From assembly GCA_016792845.1 (NCBI GenBank), contig JAEUKH010000021.1, forward strand, positions 83,435 to 147,434: 64,000 nt of DNA. Reading direction: 5' to 3'. The stretch is from Myxococcales bacterium (GTDB lineage: Bacteria; Myxococcota_A; Polyangia; Polyangiales; Ga0077539). Of this stretch, positions 47,801-55,625 are shown one piece after another (within the stretch, counting starts at the first letter, position 1; each line of letters begins with the position of its first letter). The notes beneath the pieces are model-generated. The model was given only the letters and a program-made list of their open reading frames with translations, was not told where the DNA came from and ran no database searches. Both the position numbers and the translations under genes were made by a program.

Positions 47801-48277
47801 TCGCTCTACTTCGGCACGTTCATCCCCCGCACCTCGACCGACGCGTGCCAGATCGGCCGCGCGAGGCTCTGGGGGGTCGACATCGCCGCGCAAGACCCCA
47901 ACGGGAGCTTCACGCCCCGCGGCGCGATCGATCGCCCGACCGGCTGCGCGGGCCCCATGGGCAGCACCTATGACCGCGTCACCGAGAACTTCGACGGCGA
48001 CCTCGGGTGCACCGCCGATGGTGAGAACACCCTGCTCTTCGGCGTGACCCTGCAACGCCCGGCGTCGTGCAGCGTGGTGACGAGCTCGACCGACCCGTTG
48101 ACGGGCATCCCGCGGAGCTTCGTGAGCGGCACCAACAGCACCGAGTATCGCATCGTGCTCCAGACCGCCCAGACCAGCACGGGCATGGGCGGCACGGTGA
48201 CCCGGAGCTTCACCCGGAGTGTGCGGGCGCCGATCCTCCCGGCGCGCGTCGATTCGTGGGCGACCGTCTTCGAGTGA
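44804..48277 (+). CDS. pilY1: Pilus tip adhesin PilY1
   Basis: A 1157-aa exported protein: signal peptide PAFVSAALAAAFGVLGAASE with likely cleavage at SHA/Q. A von Willebrand A domain begins at about residue 43 with the MIDAS motif DTSGSM (55-60). The C-terminal half is the PilC/PilY1 beta-propeller (VGTNDGILHAFNADTGEEIW near residue 640, VGLRSGGGAYEALDVTDP near 710, VGDADGMVWRADL near 870). PilY1 sits at the pilus tip and acts in adhesion, surface sensing and pilus dynamics. GAGG precedes the ATG; a second ATG at 44828 is possible. The following gene starts inside its stop codon. Confidence 0.93.
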   Translation: MSDRRRTSMRPQRSHRPAFVSAALAAAFGVLGAASESHAQVDVRLIRPNIMVLLDTSGSMEWNATTQDSTNACSNAPDGAACNRCPSNPAVSICAPGCTDNRTRWSTALEVLTGSIQNYSCVEQARNDTTAADLLYPIPHHLPLSNGVPLFRSGAQQFNDGILDVYADRVRFGLMTFDNNEGLGTSAYDGMYSYARNSTYTLNYVGCPSRPINNGARRPSADNNTADIVPGGLRSVGSPAADTATLALLNQQIQESLVGRRANMSTPEIAGLRPFGGTPIAGMLEDAFTYWTTHGDVIDGSGGGSGDPFFRCRTRANILITDGHPNEDYRRHADTPSSTITCEGAVCPYDLPSATAMRMAMSGGSNPGARTYVVAFNANDAITRQELEPIALAGATDRVYYANDRPSLASALSSVIDTVSSVSSTRTPPVLGEAGTTAQEGTTQYRFNASFQVRPGYPWGGSLVRTRTACVAPGMGQAPVPTEVTPAQNANDDFAYNLRATVRSSQGLRPQRYLWTYIPTTAVNANDLRQPIRNAQGPGMGTAVELTNVAPVYYNAGSTSERDTLVSWLRGDPGTNRETQPLGDIYRSTPTFVPAPRVNLADQTFTAYRQRALPQAVAYGRARGGPITVGTREPVMYVGTNDGILHAFNADTGEEIWGFVPPYLMATLRSAYPNVRSMGVDGTPVVKEIYYERSQSTLADDSAWRTVMVVGLRSGGGAYEALDVTDPYNPKFLWQYTDATINQAAGQAAIGTLYFSRTMGAQPVERAVAILPGGPGTLASSCSAGANPRPLRANTLLNGWTSGRGARRNSVRCWNNSPVATGQWLHIVDLQTGDTIRRLGAGTTGNDPTGSPLVGSPALFNGQAGVVSTRAYVGDADGMVWRADLTASEPRFWWLGEAYDAFWDRPYNEGRPVLERPVTTTDAQNNVVVAFGTGDSETLETLEDNRVVSFTERVTTSTSGQATGVNIESNWEIRTGTNTAERDFFSGERVTGALTLFNGSLYFGTFIPRTSTDACQIGRARLWGVDIAAQDPNGSFTPRGAIDRPTGCAGPMGSTYDRVTENFDGDLGCTADGENTLLFGVTLQRPASCSVVTSSTDPLTGIPRSFVSGTNSTEYRIVLQTAQTSTGMGGTVTRSFTRSVRAPILPARVDSWATVFE

Positions 48278-48807
48278 TGATCTCTCAGTCTCTGCGGCCT
48301 CGGGGTCGCCTGATGGCTGCCCTGGTTCTAACCAGCGCGTTCGGCGCTGCGTGTCGTCGCCCGCGCAGGCCGCGCCCCGCGCCCGCGCCCGTGGCGGCGC
48401 CCGCCGCGCCCGTGGCAGAGGCCGAGCCCGTCGAAGACGAGGCCCCGCGCGACCCCGACGAGCTCATGGTCGGGCCCGATCAGGCCTTCGGCTTGCCGGT
48501 GCCCTTGGGCGCCTCGCTGCGACACGAGAGCCCTGCGATGAAGCTCTACGACGTGCCCGCCTCGGCGCCGCGGGTGCTGCGCTTTCTCGAACGTCGCCTG
48601 ACCGTGCGCTCGGCCGAGGTCGGGGCGCTGGGGTCGTTCTTGCGCGGCGCGCGGCTCCGCGAGGGTGAAGGGCGCGGCGTCTTTGATGTCGGCGTGCGCG
48701 ATGAGGGCGGGCACACCCAGCTCAGCGTGTGGGATCGCACGGCGCCGCTCCCGGCCCCTGCGCCCCCGGTGAACACCGCCCCTGCGGCCCCACGGGTGGC
48801 GTTCTAG
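48277..48807 (+). CDS. Lipoprotein co-translated with pilY1
   Basis: A 176-aa predicted lipoprotein: MAALVLTSAFGAACRR contains the lipobox G-A-A-C. A Pro/Ala/Glu-rich tether to about residue 65 is followed by a small domain of about 80 residues (LYDVPASAPRVLRFLERRLT, FDVGVRDEGGHTQLSVWDRT) and a Pro/Ala tail. I do not recognise the fold. The TGATG junction with pilY1 (48275-48279) makes coupling very likely, so it may be an outer-membrane helper for pili. The residues suggest globular rather than TPR structure. Confidence 0.75.
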   Translation: MISQSLRPRGRLMAALVLTSAFGAACRRPRRPRPAPAPVAAPAAPVAEAEPVEDEAPRDPDELMVGPDQAFGLPVPLGASLRHESPAMKLYDVPASAPRVLRFLERRLTVRSAEVGALGSFLRGARLREGEGRGVFDVGVRDEGGHTQLSVWDRTAPLPAPAPPVNTAPAAPRVAF

Positions 48808-48950
48808 GCCCTCGACGCGCCAGTAGGTGCTGGGGCGCCCCTTCGGGCTCAGACGGGCCCGGCACGGGGCCGCGTTGGGCATCGCGGGTGGCGTGGCGGC
48901 GTGAACATCGTCGGTGCCAGCGGGGGGTGTTTCGCGGTACCCCTTTGGCC

Positions 48951-49430
48951 ATGCTCGCCGACGTTGAACAGTCTGAGGGTGCTTCGCGGGTTGGGGGGCA
49001 CACACCGCCAGACGCGGTGGCCACGGGGCGTCCGATGGGGCCGGGGCTCCGACGGGCCACCTTGGCCTTGGCCGAGGCGCTCTTCGCCGACGAGCAGGGC
49101 CCTCCGCCGGCCGAGCGTCTCGCATGGCTCTGCGACGACCTCTCGCACTTCATGGCGCACGCGGGGGTTCGGGCGCGGGGGCTCTTTGCGCTGTGTCTCT
49201 TTGCGATCTCGTGGGGCGCTCCGTGGATGGTGTGGCGCTTGGGGCCGCTGGCCGCGCTCGACCTGAACACCCGGAGCCGCGCGCTCTCGCGCTTCGAGTC
49301 GGGCCCGCTGGCGTTGGCGCTCTACGCGGCGAAGGCGATGCTCTGCATTGTGTACTACGAGCACCCTGACGCGGCCGCGCTCACGGGCTACGACGGCCTC
49401 TGTCTCGTGCGAAAGGGGGCCTCGCGATGA
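48951..49430 (+). CDS. Small partner protein of the GMC oxidoreductase
   Basis: A 159-aa protein overlapping the GMC oxidase gene by four bases. Conserved-looking parts are LAWLCDDLSHFMAHAGVRAR, SRALSRFESGPLALALYAAK and MLCIVYYEHPDAAALTGYDG. The last two recall the N-terminal domain of long-chain fatty alcohol oxidases, where an R-x-x-x-L helix is followed by a hydrophobic helix and an I-G-Y motif, so it may be that domain as a separate protein; this is inference. It has one or two hydrophobic helices and no signal peptide. The ATG at 48951 is chosen; the frame is open further upstream. Confidence 0.65.
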   Translation: MLADVEQSEGASRVGGHTPPDAVATGRPMGPGLRRATLALAEALFADEQGPPPAERLAWLCDDLSHFMAHAGVRARGLFALCLFAISWGAPWMVWRLGPLAALDLNTRSRALSRFESGPLALALYAAKAMLCIVYYEHPDAAALTGYDGLCLVRKGASR

Positions 49431-50959
49431 GCGGCGGGTACATCTCGGCGCGCGGCGTCGCGGGCGATCTCGACCTCGACGCAGACGTGTGTGTGATCGG
49501 TTCAGGGGCGGGGGGCAGCACCGTGGCCACCGAGCTCGCACTGAGCGGGCTCAGGGTGGTGGTGCTCGAAGAGGGCGCGCGGGTCGACGCGGCGTTGCAC
49601 GGCCAGATGCGGCCGAGCGAGTCGTTGCGGCATGTGTGGCGCGATGGCGCGCTCACGGTGGCGTTGGGGGTGGGCGACTCGCCGAGCATCAACGTGACCA
49701 TGGCCAAGGTCGTCGGCGGGTCGAGCATGGTGACCGGCGGGGTGTGCTTTCGCATCCCCGAGAGCGTGGGCCAACATTGGGCCAGCGAGTTGGGGCTCGC
49801 CGAGTATCACCCGCGGGTGATGGAGCCGCTCTTCGAGCACGTCGAGAAGGCCATTCACGTCGAGGAGGTGCCCGCGGCGATGCGCTCCCGGTCGACGCAG
49901 CTCTTCGCCGAGGGGATGTTGAAGCGGGGGGTCGAGCTCAAGCCCATTCGGCGTAATACCAAGGGCTGCAACGGGTGCGGTCGCTGCAACTTCGGGTGCC
50001 CCGAGGTGGCCAAGCTGTCGGTCGATGTGTCGTACCTCCCGAGGGCCGTGGCGGCGGGCGCGACGGTGTACTCGCACACCTGGGTCGATCGGGTGACCAC
50101 CGCGGGGGGGCGCGTCACGGGGGTCACCGGTCGGCTCTTGCAGGGGCCTCGCGGCGAGCCGCGCGGGAGGCTCAGGGTGCGCGCCGGGCGTGTGGTCTTG
50201 GCGGCGGGCGCGTGGCACTCGCCCGGGGTGTTGATGCGGAGCCGCTTGGGGCACCCGCGCTGGGTCGGGCGGGGCATGACCTTGCATCCGGGGTTTCGGG
50301 TGTTGGGCAGGTTTGATGCGCCGGTGCGGGGGTGGCAAGGGGCGCTCCAGAGCGCGTACACCGATGCGTTCGAAGACGAGGGGATCACCCTCATGGGGCT
50401 CTTCGTGCCGACCGGCGTGCTCGGCGCGACGATGCCCGGGGTGGGCCGCGAGCACCTCGAAAATGCCGCAAAGATCGGGCATCTCGCGATGTTCGGGGGC
50501 ATCGTCCACGACAAGGGAGGCGGCAGCTTGCATCGCATCCCCGGGCGCGAGCCGCTCGCGCTGTATCGTATGGACGCGGAAGACAAGGCGCGCATCCCGC
50601 GCTTGCTGACCTTGATGGCCGAGGCCTTCTTCGCGGCAGGTGCGCGCGAGGTGTTTCTGCCCGTGCTCGGCACCCGCGGGATGGACGCCGACGCCTTTCG
50701 TCGCTTCGACCTCAGCGCGGTGCCCGGGAGCCGTTGGGAGAGCGCCTCGCAGCACCCGCTGGGTTCAGCCCGAATGGGGTGTTCGCGCGAGAACTCGGTG
50801 GTCGACGGTGAGGGCCGCGTGTGGGACGTGCCAGGGCTCTATGTGGCCGATGGCAGCATCCTCCCGACGAGCCTTGGGGTGAACCCGCAGCTCGCGATCA
50901 TGACCACGGCGACCCGGGTGGCCTGGCGGCTCCGCGATCGCTTTCGGCGCGAGGCGTAG
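49427..50959 (+). CDS. GMC family FAD-dependent oxidoreductase
   Basis: A 510-aa GMC oxidoreductase. The FAD-binding motif is VCVIGSGAGGSTVATELALS (about residues 24-43) with VVVLEEGARV after it. VVGGSSMVTGGVCFRIPES is the second conserved region. The C-terminal catalytic region has the active-site His in QHPLGSARMG and the Asn in LGVNPQLAIM. KGCNGCGRCNFGCP carries four Cys, similar to a Cys-rich segment of fatty-alcohol-oxidase-like members. These enzymes oxidise alcohols with FAD; sterols or long-chain alcohols are the likely class, but the substrate is unknown. It is translated with the upstream small protein. Confidence 0.88.
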   Translation: MSGGYISARGVAGDLDLDADVCVIGSGAGGSTVATELALSGLRVVVLEEGARVDAALHGQMRPSESLRHVWRDGALTVALGVGDSPSINVTMAKVVGGSSMVTGGVCFRIPESVGQHWASELGLAEYHPRVMEPLFEHVEKAIHVEEVPAAMRSRSTQLFAEGMLKRGVELKPIRRNTKGCNGCGRCNFGCPEVAKLSVDVSYLPRAVAAGATVYSHTWVDRVTTAGGRVTGVTGRLLQGPRGEPRGRLRVRAGRVVLAAGAWHSPGVLMRSRLGHPRWVGRGMTLHPGFRVLGRFDAPVRGWQGALQSAYTDAFEDEGITLMGLFVPTGVLGATMPGVGREHLENAAKIGHLAMFGGIVHDKGGGSLHRIPGREPLALYRMDAEDKARIPRLLTLMAEAFFAAGAREVFLPVLGTRGMDADAFRRFDLSAVPGSRWESASQHPLGSARMGCSRENSVVDGEGRVWDVPGLYVADGSILPTSLGVNPQLAIMTTATRVAWRLRDRFRREA

Positions 50960-50985
50960 CCGCAGCAGCCCGGAGGGTGGGAGCG

Positions 50986-51013
50986 GGTCGGAGCCGTCGG
51001 CGACGCCCCGACC
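50986..51013. terminator. Hairpin between convergent genes
   Basis: GGTCGG (50986-50991) pairs with CCGACC (51008-51013), and CGTC pairs with GACG inside around a GGC loop. It lies between the stop of the GMC gene (50959) and that of the FG-GAP gene (51030). No T tract is present, so it is terminator-like only. Confidence 0.4.
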
Positions 51014-51029
51014 TGCGAGGGGGCGACGG

Positions 51030-54000
51030 TCAGTAGATGCTCGTGATGTTGTAGCCGAAGTAGGTGGTGCCGCTGTCGGCCAGCGAGATCGGCGTGGTGA
51101 CGATGGGCGAGGTGCCGCCGCCTTGGCCGCGAAAGACGTGGGCCCGCGACGCGCTGTAGTCACCGACGATGAGGTCGCCGAAGCCGTCGCCGTCGATGTC
51201 GCCGACGCCCGCGAGGCTGCGCCCAAAGTAGGTGAGGCTCGCGCCCGAAGGACGCGGCACGGTGGCGCGGCCCGAGCTGGTGAAGCCTGCGCCGTTGCTG
51301 ATGTAGAGCCAGACCAGCGACGAGGTGCCGCCGTCGCTGACGAGCATGTCGTTGAAGCCGTCGCCGTTGATGTCGCCGGCGCCGCGCACGAGGCGCCCGA
51401 AGGCCGAGGTGGTGTTGTCGACGAGCGACGAGAGCGTCGCGGGGGCGGCGTTGCCGGCGCGGCCGCCGTACACGAACACGCGGGTGCTCGACGTGCTGGA
51501 GCTGCTGCACCCGACGGCGATGTCGGCGTACCCGTCGCCGTTCACGTCACCGAGGCCCGAGGCCGAGTAGCCGCAGCCCGTGGTGCTCTGGGTGATGACC
51601 ACGGGAGTGCTTGAGAGGCCCGTCGAGCTGCCATACCAGACGTGCGCGGTGCTGTTGTTGTAGCCCGTGGTGAGCATGTCGGCGAAGCCGTCGCCGTTGA
51701 GGTCGCCCGCGGCCGCGACGATGTAGCCGAAGTATGACTCGGCGCTGCGGTTCAGCGACAGAGACGGCAGGCTCGGGAAGCCGCTGGCCGAGCCGTAGTA
51801 CACAAAGACGCGGCTCGACGAGGTGCTCGTCGAGGCGGCGCCCACGGCCATGTCGGCGAAGCCGTCACCGTTGACGTCGCCGAGGCCCGCGAGCGCGTAT
51901 CCGAAGTAGGTCGCCGAGCCGCTGATGACCGTGGGCGTCGTACCGATGCCGTTGGCCGTGCCGAAGTATACGTACACACGGTTGCCGTAGTACGCGCCGA
52001 TGGCGAGGTCAGGGTACCCGTCGCCGTTGACGTCTCCCAAGAAGGCCGACGAGGTGCCGAAGTAGTAGCCCGAGGTGGGGGCCGAGAGGCCGAAGTCGAC
52101 CGTGGTGTCGGCCCCGCGGAAGATCGCCACGCGGTTCGCACCGCTGCCGCCGATGACCATGTCGGCGTTGCCGTCGAGGTTCAGGTCGGCGGTGATCGAG
52201 GTGCCGCCGCGGTCTGAGATCGAGATGAGCCAGGGGCTCGACGCCGTCGGGCTGACGCCGTTCATGTCGGCGAGGCTGAACAAGCGCCAATAGAAGCGAC
52301 CCGTGGGCAGGTCGGTCATCGGCTGGAAGCTCGTGCCGATGATCTCTTGCGTGAGCGTCACCGTGTTGCACGCGCGGTCAGGGCAGAGCTGAAGCCGCGC
52401 GCCCAAGGCCCCCGTCGGGAGGCTCCACCGGAAGGTCGGACGACGGCGCACCGAGGCCCCCGAGGCGGGCGCGATCGGCCGCGGCGGATCGAGCGGGATG
52501 CACGCGCTGCCCGAGGGCACATACCCCGACGCGCAGGTGAAGCTGCAACGGTTGCTGCTGCACTGAACGCTCGTGGCGTTGGTCGGTCGCTGACACGCGC
52601 TCGCCGTGTAGGTCAGGCCGTCGGGGTTGCAGATGCGCACCGAGCTCGCGTCGACGCACGAGGTGTCGCCCGGAGTGCAGACCCACGGCGTGCACTGGCC
52701 CATGGCGCACGATTGCCGCGTCGCGCAGGCCTGGGTGCTGAAGCCGAGGCCGTCGCTGTTGCACACCCTGACGTTGCCGTTGTCGACGCAGGTGCGCTCA
52801 CCCGGCGTGCAAACCCACGCCTGACAGGCGCCGCGGGTGCAAGTCTGCCGCGACGCGCAGGTGCCGGTGCTGAACCCCAAGCCGTCGCTGTTGCACACCC
52901 GACGCTCGGTCGCGCTCGTGCAAGTCGCTTCACCGGGGACGCAGATCCAGCCCGTGCACGCGCCGTTGACGCAGCTCGCGTTGGTGCCGCAGCTCCGCGT
53001 GGTCTCAGAGAGGCCGTCAGACGCGCAGGCGCGCACCGTACGCGGGTCGAGGCAGCTGCCTTGGTTCGGCGTGCAGACCCAGCTCCGGCAGACCCCCGCT
53101 TGGCAGCTCCGCATCGCCTCGCAGGCCGTGGTGGTGTACCCCAGCCCGTCGCTGTTGCAGACCCGCCGTTGCCCGTCGGTGGTGCAGTCGGCAGCGCCGG
53201 GGGTGCAGATCCGCGAGAGGCACATGCCGTCGCGGCAGCTCTGGCCGACGATGCAACCGCGCAGCGAGTACCCGAGCCCGTCGCCGTTGCAGATGCGCGC
53301 GGTGCTGGCGTCAGAGCACGACGCCGTACCGGGCACGCACACCTGGCTCAGGCACGCGCCGTTGTTACAAATCTGCCCCGACGGGCAGGCTTCGGTGCTC
53401 GTGCCGAGACCGTCTGCGTTGCAGGTGGCCCGGGTCTGGAGGTTGGCGCACGACAGCGCCCCGGGGGTGCAGACCCGGTTGCGGCAGTTGCCCTCTGAGC
53501 ACGACTGGTTGCTCGCGCAGGTCTGCTCGGTTTGCGTCGAGCCGCGGCTGTCACACGCTTGGATGCGCGTCAGATCGAGGCATCGCCGCACGTTGGGCAC
53601 GCACACCTGCGGCCGGCAGACGTTGCCCGCCGCGCAGAAGGTGCCCGTCTCGCAGTCTTCGTCGCCCACGCAGTCGACGCAGACCGAGCGCGCGGTGTCG
53701 CAGACCTGGCCGCGGTCGTTGCACTCGCGCGACGAGCGGCACGCCCGCGCCGAGACGCAGACGTTGTCGCGGCAGAGCTCGCCCATCGGGCAATCGTTGT
53801 TGCCCACGCAGTCGTTGCAGCGCCCCGCGGCGGTGTTGCAAACCTGCCCCGGGCACATGCGCGAAGACTGACACGCGGTCGGGGCCACGCAGCGGTTTTG
53901 GGCGCAGATACGGTCGTTGCCGCAGTCGGCCTGGAGCACGCACTCGACACAGCGCTGCTGCGCGCGTGCGCAGCGGAGGCCCATCGGGCACTCGCTGTCG

Positions 54001-54296
54001 GTGCGACAGCTGAAACCGCCGCCGTCGGTGGGAGGCGGCGCGTCTTCGGCGGGCCCCGCGTCGACAGGCCCCGCATCGACGACGGGCGTGGCGTCGACCG
54101 CGGTGACGGCGTCTTCGACGGAGCCCGTGTCGCGCGCAGGGTCGGCGTCTTCGACGGCGGCGTCGCTCGCGTCGAGGCTGGCGCCGTCAGCGCCGGGCCC
54201 GGTGTCGGTCGGCGGAGGCCGGTTGGGGGTGTTGGGCCCACAGGCCGCCAAGGCCGTGAGACAAAGTGAAATCAAGAGACCACGCTGGAGCGCCAT
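51030..54296 (-). CDS. Lipoprotein with Cys-rich and FG-GAP repeats
   Basis: A 1088-aa lipoprotein: LLISLCLTALAAC gives the lipobox L-A-A-C, followed by a Thr/Asp/Pro tether with repeated DAG motifs. Residues about 95-230 have Cys modules (CRTDSECPMGLRC, CVGNNDCPMGELC). Eight 44-residue Cys repeats follow (about 230-580), and then a fibronectin-like segment. Seven FG-GAP repeats come last (DVNGDGYPDLAIGAYYGNRV, DLNGDGFADMLTTGYNNS, DIDGDGFGDLIVGDYSASRA), which would close an integrin-alpha-like, calcium-binding propeller. It is probably a cell-surface protein with an adhesive or scaffold role; no catalytic motif is visible. Confidence 0.87.
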   Translation of the reverse strand: MALQRGLLISLCLTALAACGPNTPNRPPPTDTGPGADGASLDASDAAVEDADPARDTGSVEDAVTAVDATPVVDAGPVDAGPAEDAPPPTDGGGFSCRTDSECPMGLRCARAQQRCVECVLQADCGNDRICAQNRCVAPTACQSSRMCPGQVCNTAAGRCNDCVGNNDCPMGELCRDNVCVSARACRSSRECNDRGQVCDTARSVCVDCVGDEDCETGTFCAAGNVCRPQVCVPNVRRCLDLTRIQACDSRGSTQTEQTCASNQSCSEGNCRNRVCTPGALSCANLQTRATCNADGLGTSTEACPSGQICNNGACLSQVCVPGTASCSDASTARICNGDGLGYSLRGCIVGQSCRDGMCLSRICTPGAADCTTDGQRRVCNSDGLGYTTTACEAMRSCQAGVCRSWVCTPNQGSCLDPRTVRACASDGLSETTRSCGTNASCVNGACTGWICVPGEATCTSATERRVCNSDGLGFSTGTCASRQTCTRGACQAWVCTPGERTCVDNGNVRVCNSDGLGFSTQACATRQSCAMGQCTPWVCTPGDTSCVDASSVRICNPDGLTYTASACQRPTNATSVQCSSNRCSFTCASGYVPSGSACIPLDPPRPIAPASGASVRRRPTFRWSLPTGALGARLQLCPDRACNTVTLTQEIIGTSFQPMTDLPTGRFYWRLFSLADMNGVSPTASSPWLISISDRGGTSITADLNLDGNADMVIGGSGANRVAIFRGADTTVDFGLSAPTSGYYFGTSSAFLGDVNGDGYPDLAIGAYYGNRVYVYFGTANGIGTTPTVISGSATYFGYALAGLGDVNGDGFADMAVGAASTSTSSSRVFVYYGSASGFPSLPSLSLNRSAESYFGYIVAAAGDLNGDGFADMLTTGYNNSTAHVWYGSSTGLSSTPVVITQSTTGCGYSASGLGDVNGDGYADIAVGCSSSSTSSTRVFVYGGRAGNAAPATLSSLVDNTTSAFGRLVRGAGDINGDGFNDMLVSDGGTSSLVWLYISNGAGFTSSGRATVPRPSGASLTYFGRSLAGVGDIDGDGFGDLIVGDYSASRAHVFRGQGGGTSPIVTTPISLADSGTTYFGYNITSIY
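52555..53610 (-). repeat. Eight tandem 132-bp Cys-rich coding repeats
   Basis: Inside the FG-GAP lipoprotein gene, units of 132 bases encode 44 residues with the layout T-P-G-x3-C, R-x-C-N-x-D-G-L-G, a Cys about eight residues on, then C-x4-C and W-V-C. Eight units are seen, the first and last more divergent. Spacing is exact in most units, so they probably arose by duplication. Confidence 0.8.
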
Positions 54297-54803
54297 GGAT
54301 CGGTCTGCCCTGCTGATTGCGTGATGTCACCGTAAGCAGGCGACACCACAAGACTGTGTTGAAGTGTTCGGCCCACGCAGCGCGCGAAGAGCCCTTGTTA
54401 CTACGGGGGCGGTGCTACGGAATGGCGCCCCCTCCGTCAAGCCACGGGCGACGATTCTTCTGACCTTTGACCGTAGACCGTGCGCGCACCCATGCATCTC
54501 GGCAACTCCGAGGATGGGGCCTCGGTGACATTCTCTGTCATCGCTCCGGGAGCGGGGCGTGGCGTGCTGCGGTCCGAGGGGCGTCGCGAGGGGGGGCGCC
54601 TCGGGGGGCGCGTTGTTGGCCACGTTCGCGGCGTTGGCGGGGGCGCGGGGTGGCGGGCGAGGGGGGGCTAGACGCGGGCGGCGAGGAGGTGTATGAGCCG
54701 CGACCCTCCGGCGAGCGCCGAGAGACCCACGGCCGTCATCGCGTGTGCAGATGGTTTGCGCCCGCGACACCCACGGATGGGGGAGAAAGACGAGAACGAT
54801 TCG
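54297..54803. other. Intergenic region upstream of rplY with G-runs
   Basis: About 500 bases without a gene. A short inverted repeat TGACA-TTCTC-TGTCA lies at 54526-54540. The plus strand then carries runs of seven, six, five, four and seven G between 54590 and 54667. Promoters for the divergent lipoprotein gene and for rplY should be here, but I cannot place them. Confidence 0.55.
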
Positions 54804-55472
54804 ATGAGCAGCCTTACAAACATCACGGTTGTTGCTTCTTCACGCACCGTCGGCGGCAAGAGCGAAGCCCGCCGCACTCGCTCGGCCGGCAAGGTGCCGG
54901 CGGTGGTTTACGGTCCGGGCGAGACGGGGCTCCCGATCGCCGTCGAGGCCGGTGCGGTTCAGTCGATTCTGACCTCGCCGCAGGGGCGCAACACCGTGGT
55001 GAAGCTCACGGTTGACGGGCGCGAGCAGCTCGCGCTCCTCAAGAGCTACGACTACCACCCCCTCACGCGGCAGATCGAGCACGCTGACTTCTACACCGTG
55101 AAGCTCGACCGCCCGGTGCTCGTGCAGGTGCCCTTCGTGCTCACCGGTCGCGCCAAGGGCGTCGCGATGGATGGTGGCACGCTCCGCCAGATCTTCCGTA
55201 CGTTGCCGGTGCTCGCGACGCCCGACAAGATCCCCGCGAAGATCGAAGCCGACGTGACCCACCTCGGTTTGGGCGAAGGCGTTCACGTCCGCGAGCTGAA
55301 GCTCGCCGAAGGTGTTCGCGTGAAGCTCGACAACAGCCAGACCCTCGCCAACGTCGTGGCGCCCGAGAAAGACGACACCAAGGCCGCGACGCCTGAGGCC
55401 GCTCCGGCCAAGGGTGCCGCCAAGGCCGCTCCGGCTGCGAAGGCCGCCGCTGCGCCTGCCAAGAAGAAGTGA
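54804..55472 (+). CDS. rplY: 50S ribosomal protein L25 (CTC form)
   Basis: Ribosomal protein L25 of the long general-stress (CTC) form, which binds 5S rRNA. The 222 aa contain SEARRTRSAGKVPAVVYGPG, DYHPLTRQIEHADFYTV and the TL5-like C-terminal domain (AMDGGTLRQIFRTLPVLATP). A Lys/Ala-rich tail of about 40 residues (KAATPEAAPAKGAAKAAP) is an added extension. The ATG at 54804 is chosen because homology begins right after it; the frame is open upstream to 54693. It heads the translation group and is closed by a strong hairpin. Confidence 0.93.
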   Translation: MSSLTNITVVASSRTVGGKSEARRTRSAGKVPAVVYGPGETGLPIAVEAGAVQSILTSPQGRNTVVKLTVDGREQLALLKSYDYHPLTRQIEHADFYTVKLDRPVLVQVPFVLTGRAKGVAMDGGTLRQIFRTLPVLATPDKIPAKIEADVTHLGLGEGVHVRELKLAEGVRVKLDNSQTLANVVAPEKDDTKAATPEAAPAKGAAKAAPAAKAAAAPAKKK

Positions 55473-55495
55473 TCGTCGACTGACCTTCGGTCTCG

Positions 55496-55529
55496 CTGCC
55501 CAGGGTGCCGTCGACGGCGCTCTGGGCAG
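55496..55529 (+). terminator. Strong terminator-like hairpin after rplY
   Basis: CTGCCCAGGGTGCCG (55496-55510) pairs with CGGCGCTCTGGGCAG (55515-55529) over 15 bases, with two G-U pairs and the loop TCGA. TGTCATTT follows. It lies 24 bases after the rplY stop and would separate rplY from pth. Confidence 0.7.
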
Positions 55530-55625
55530 TGTCATTTGATGTTTCAGCACACCCGATGTGCGCCCAGGCGCTCGGCTCCTTGCGCCGCGGCGCGGGGGGG
55601 CACGACACGCGAGAGGTCGACGGCG

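Noticed and set aside
52555..53610. Regular repeats that might suggest a CRISPR array
   Set aside because: The unit is 132 bases, codes in frame for a Cys pattern, and there are no short repeats with unique spacers.
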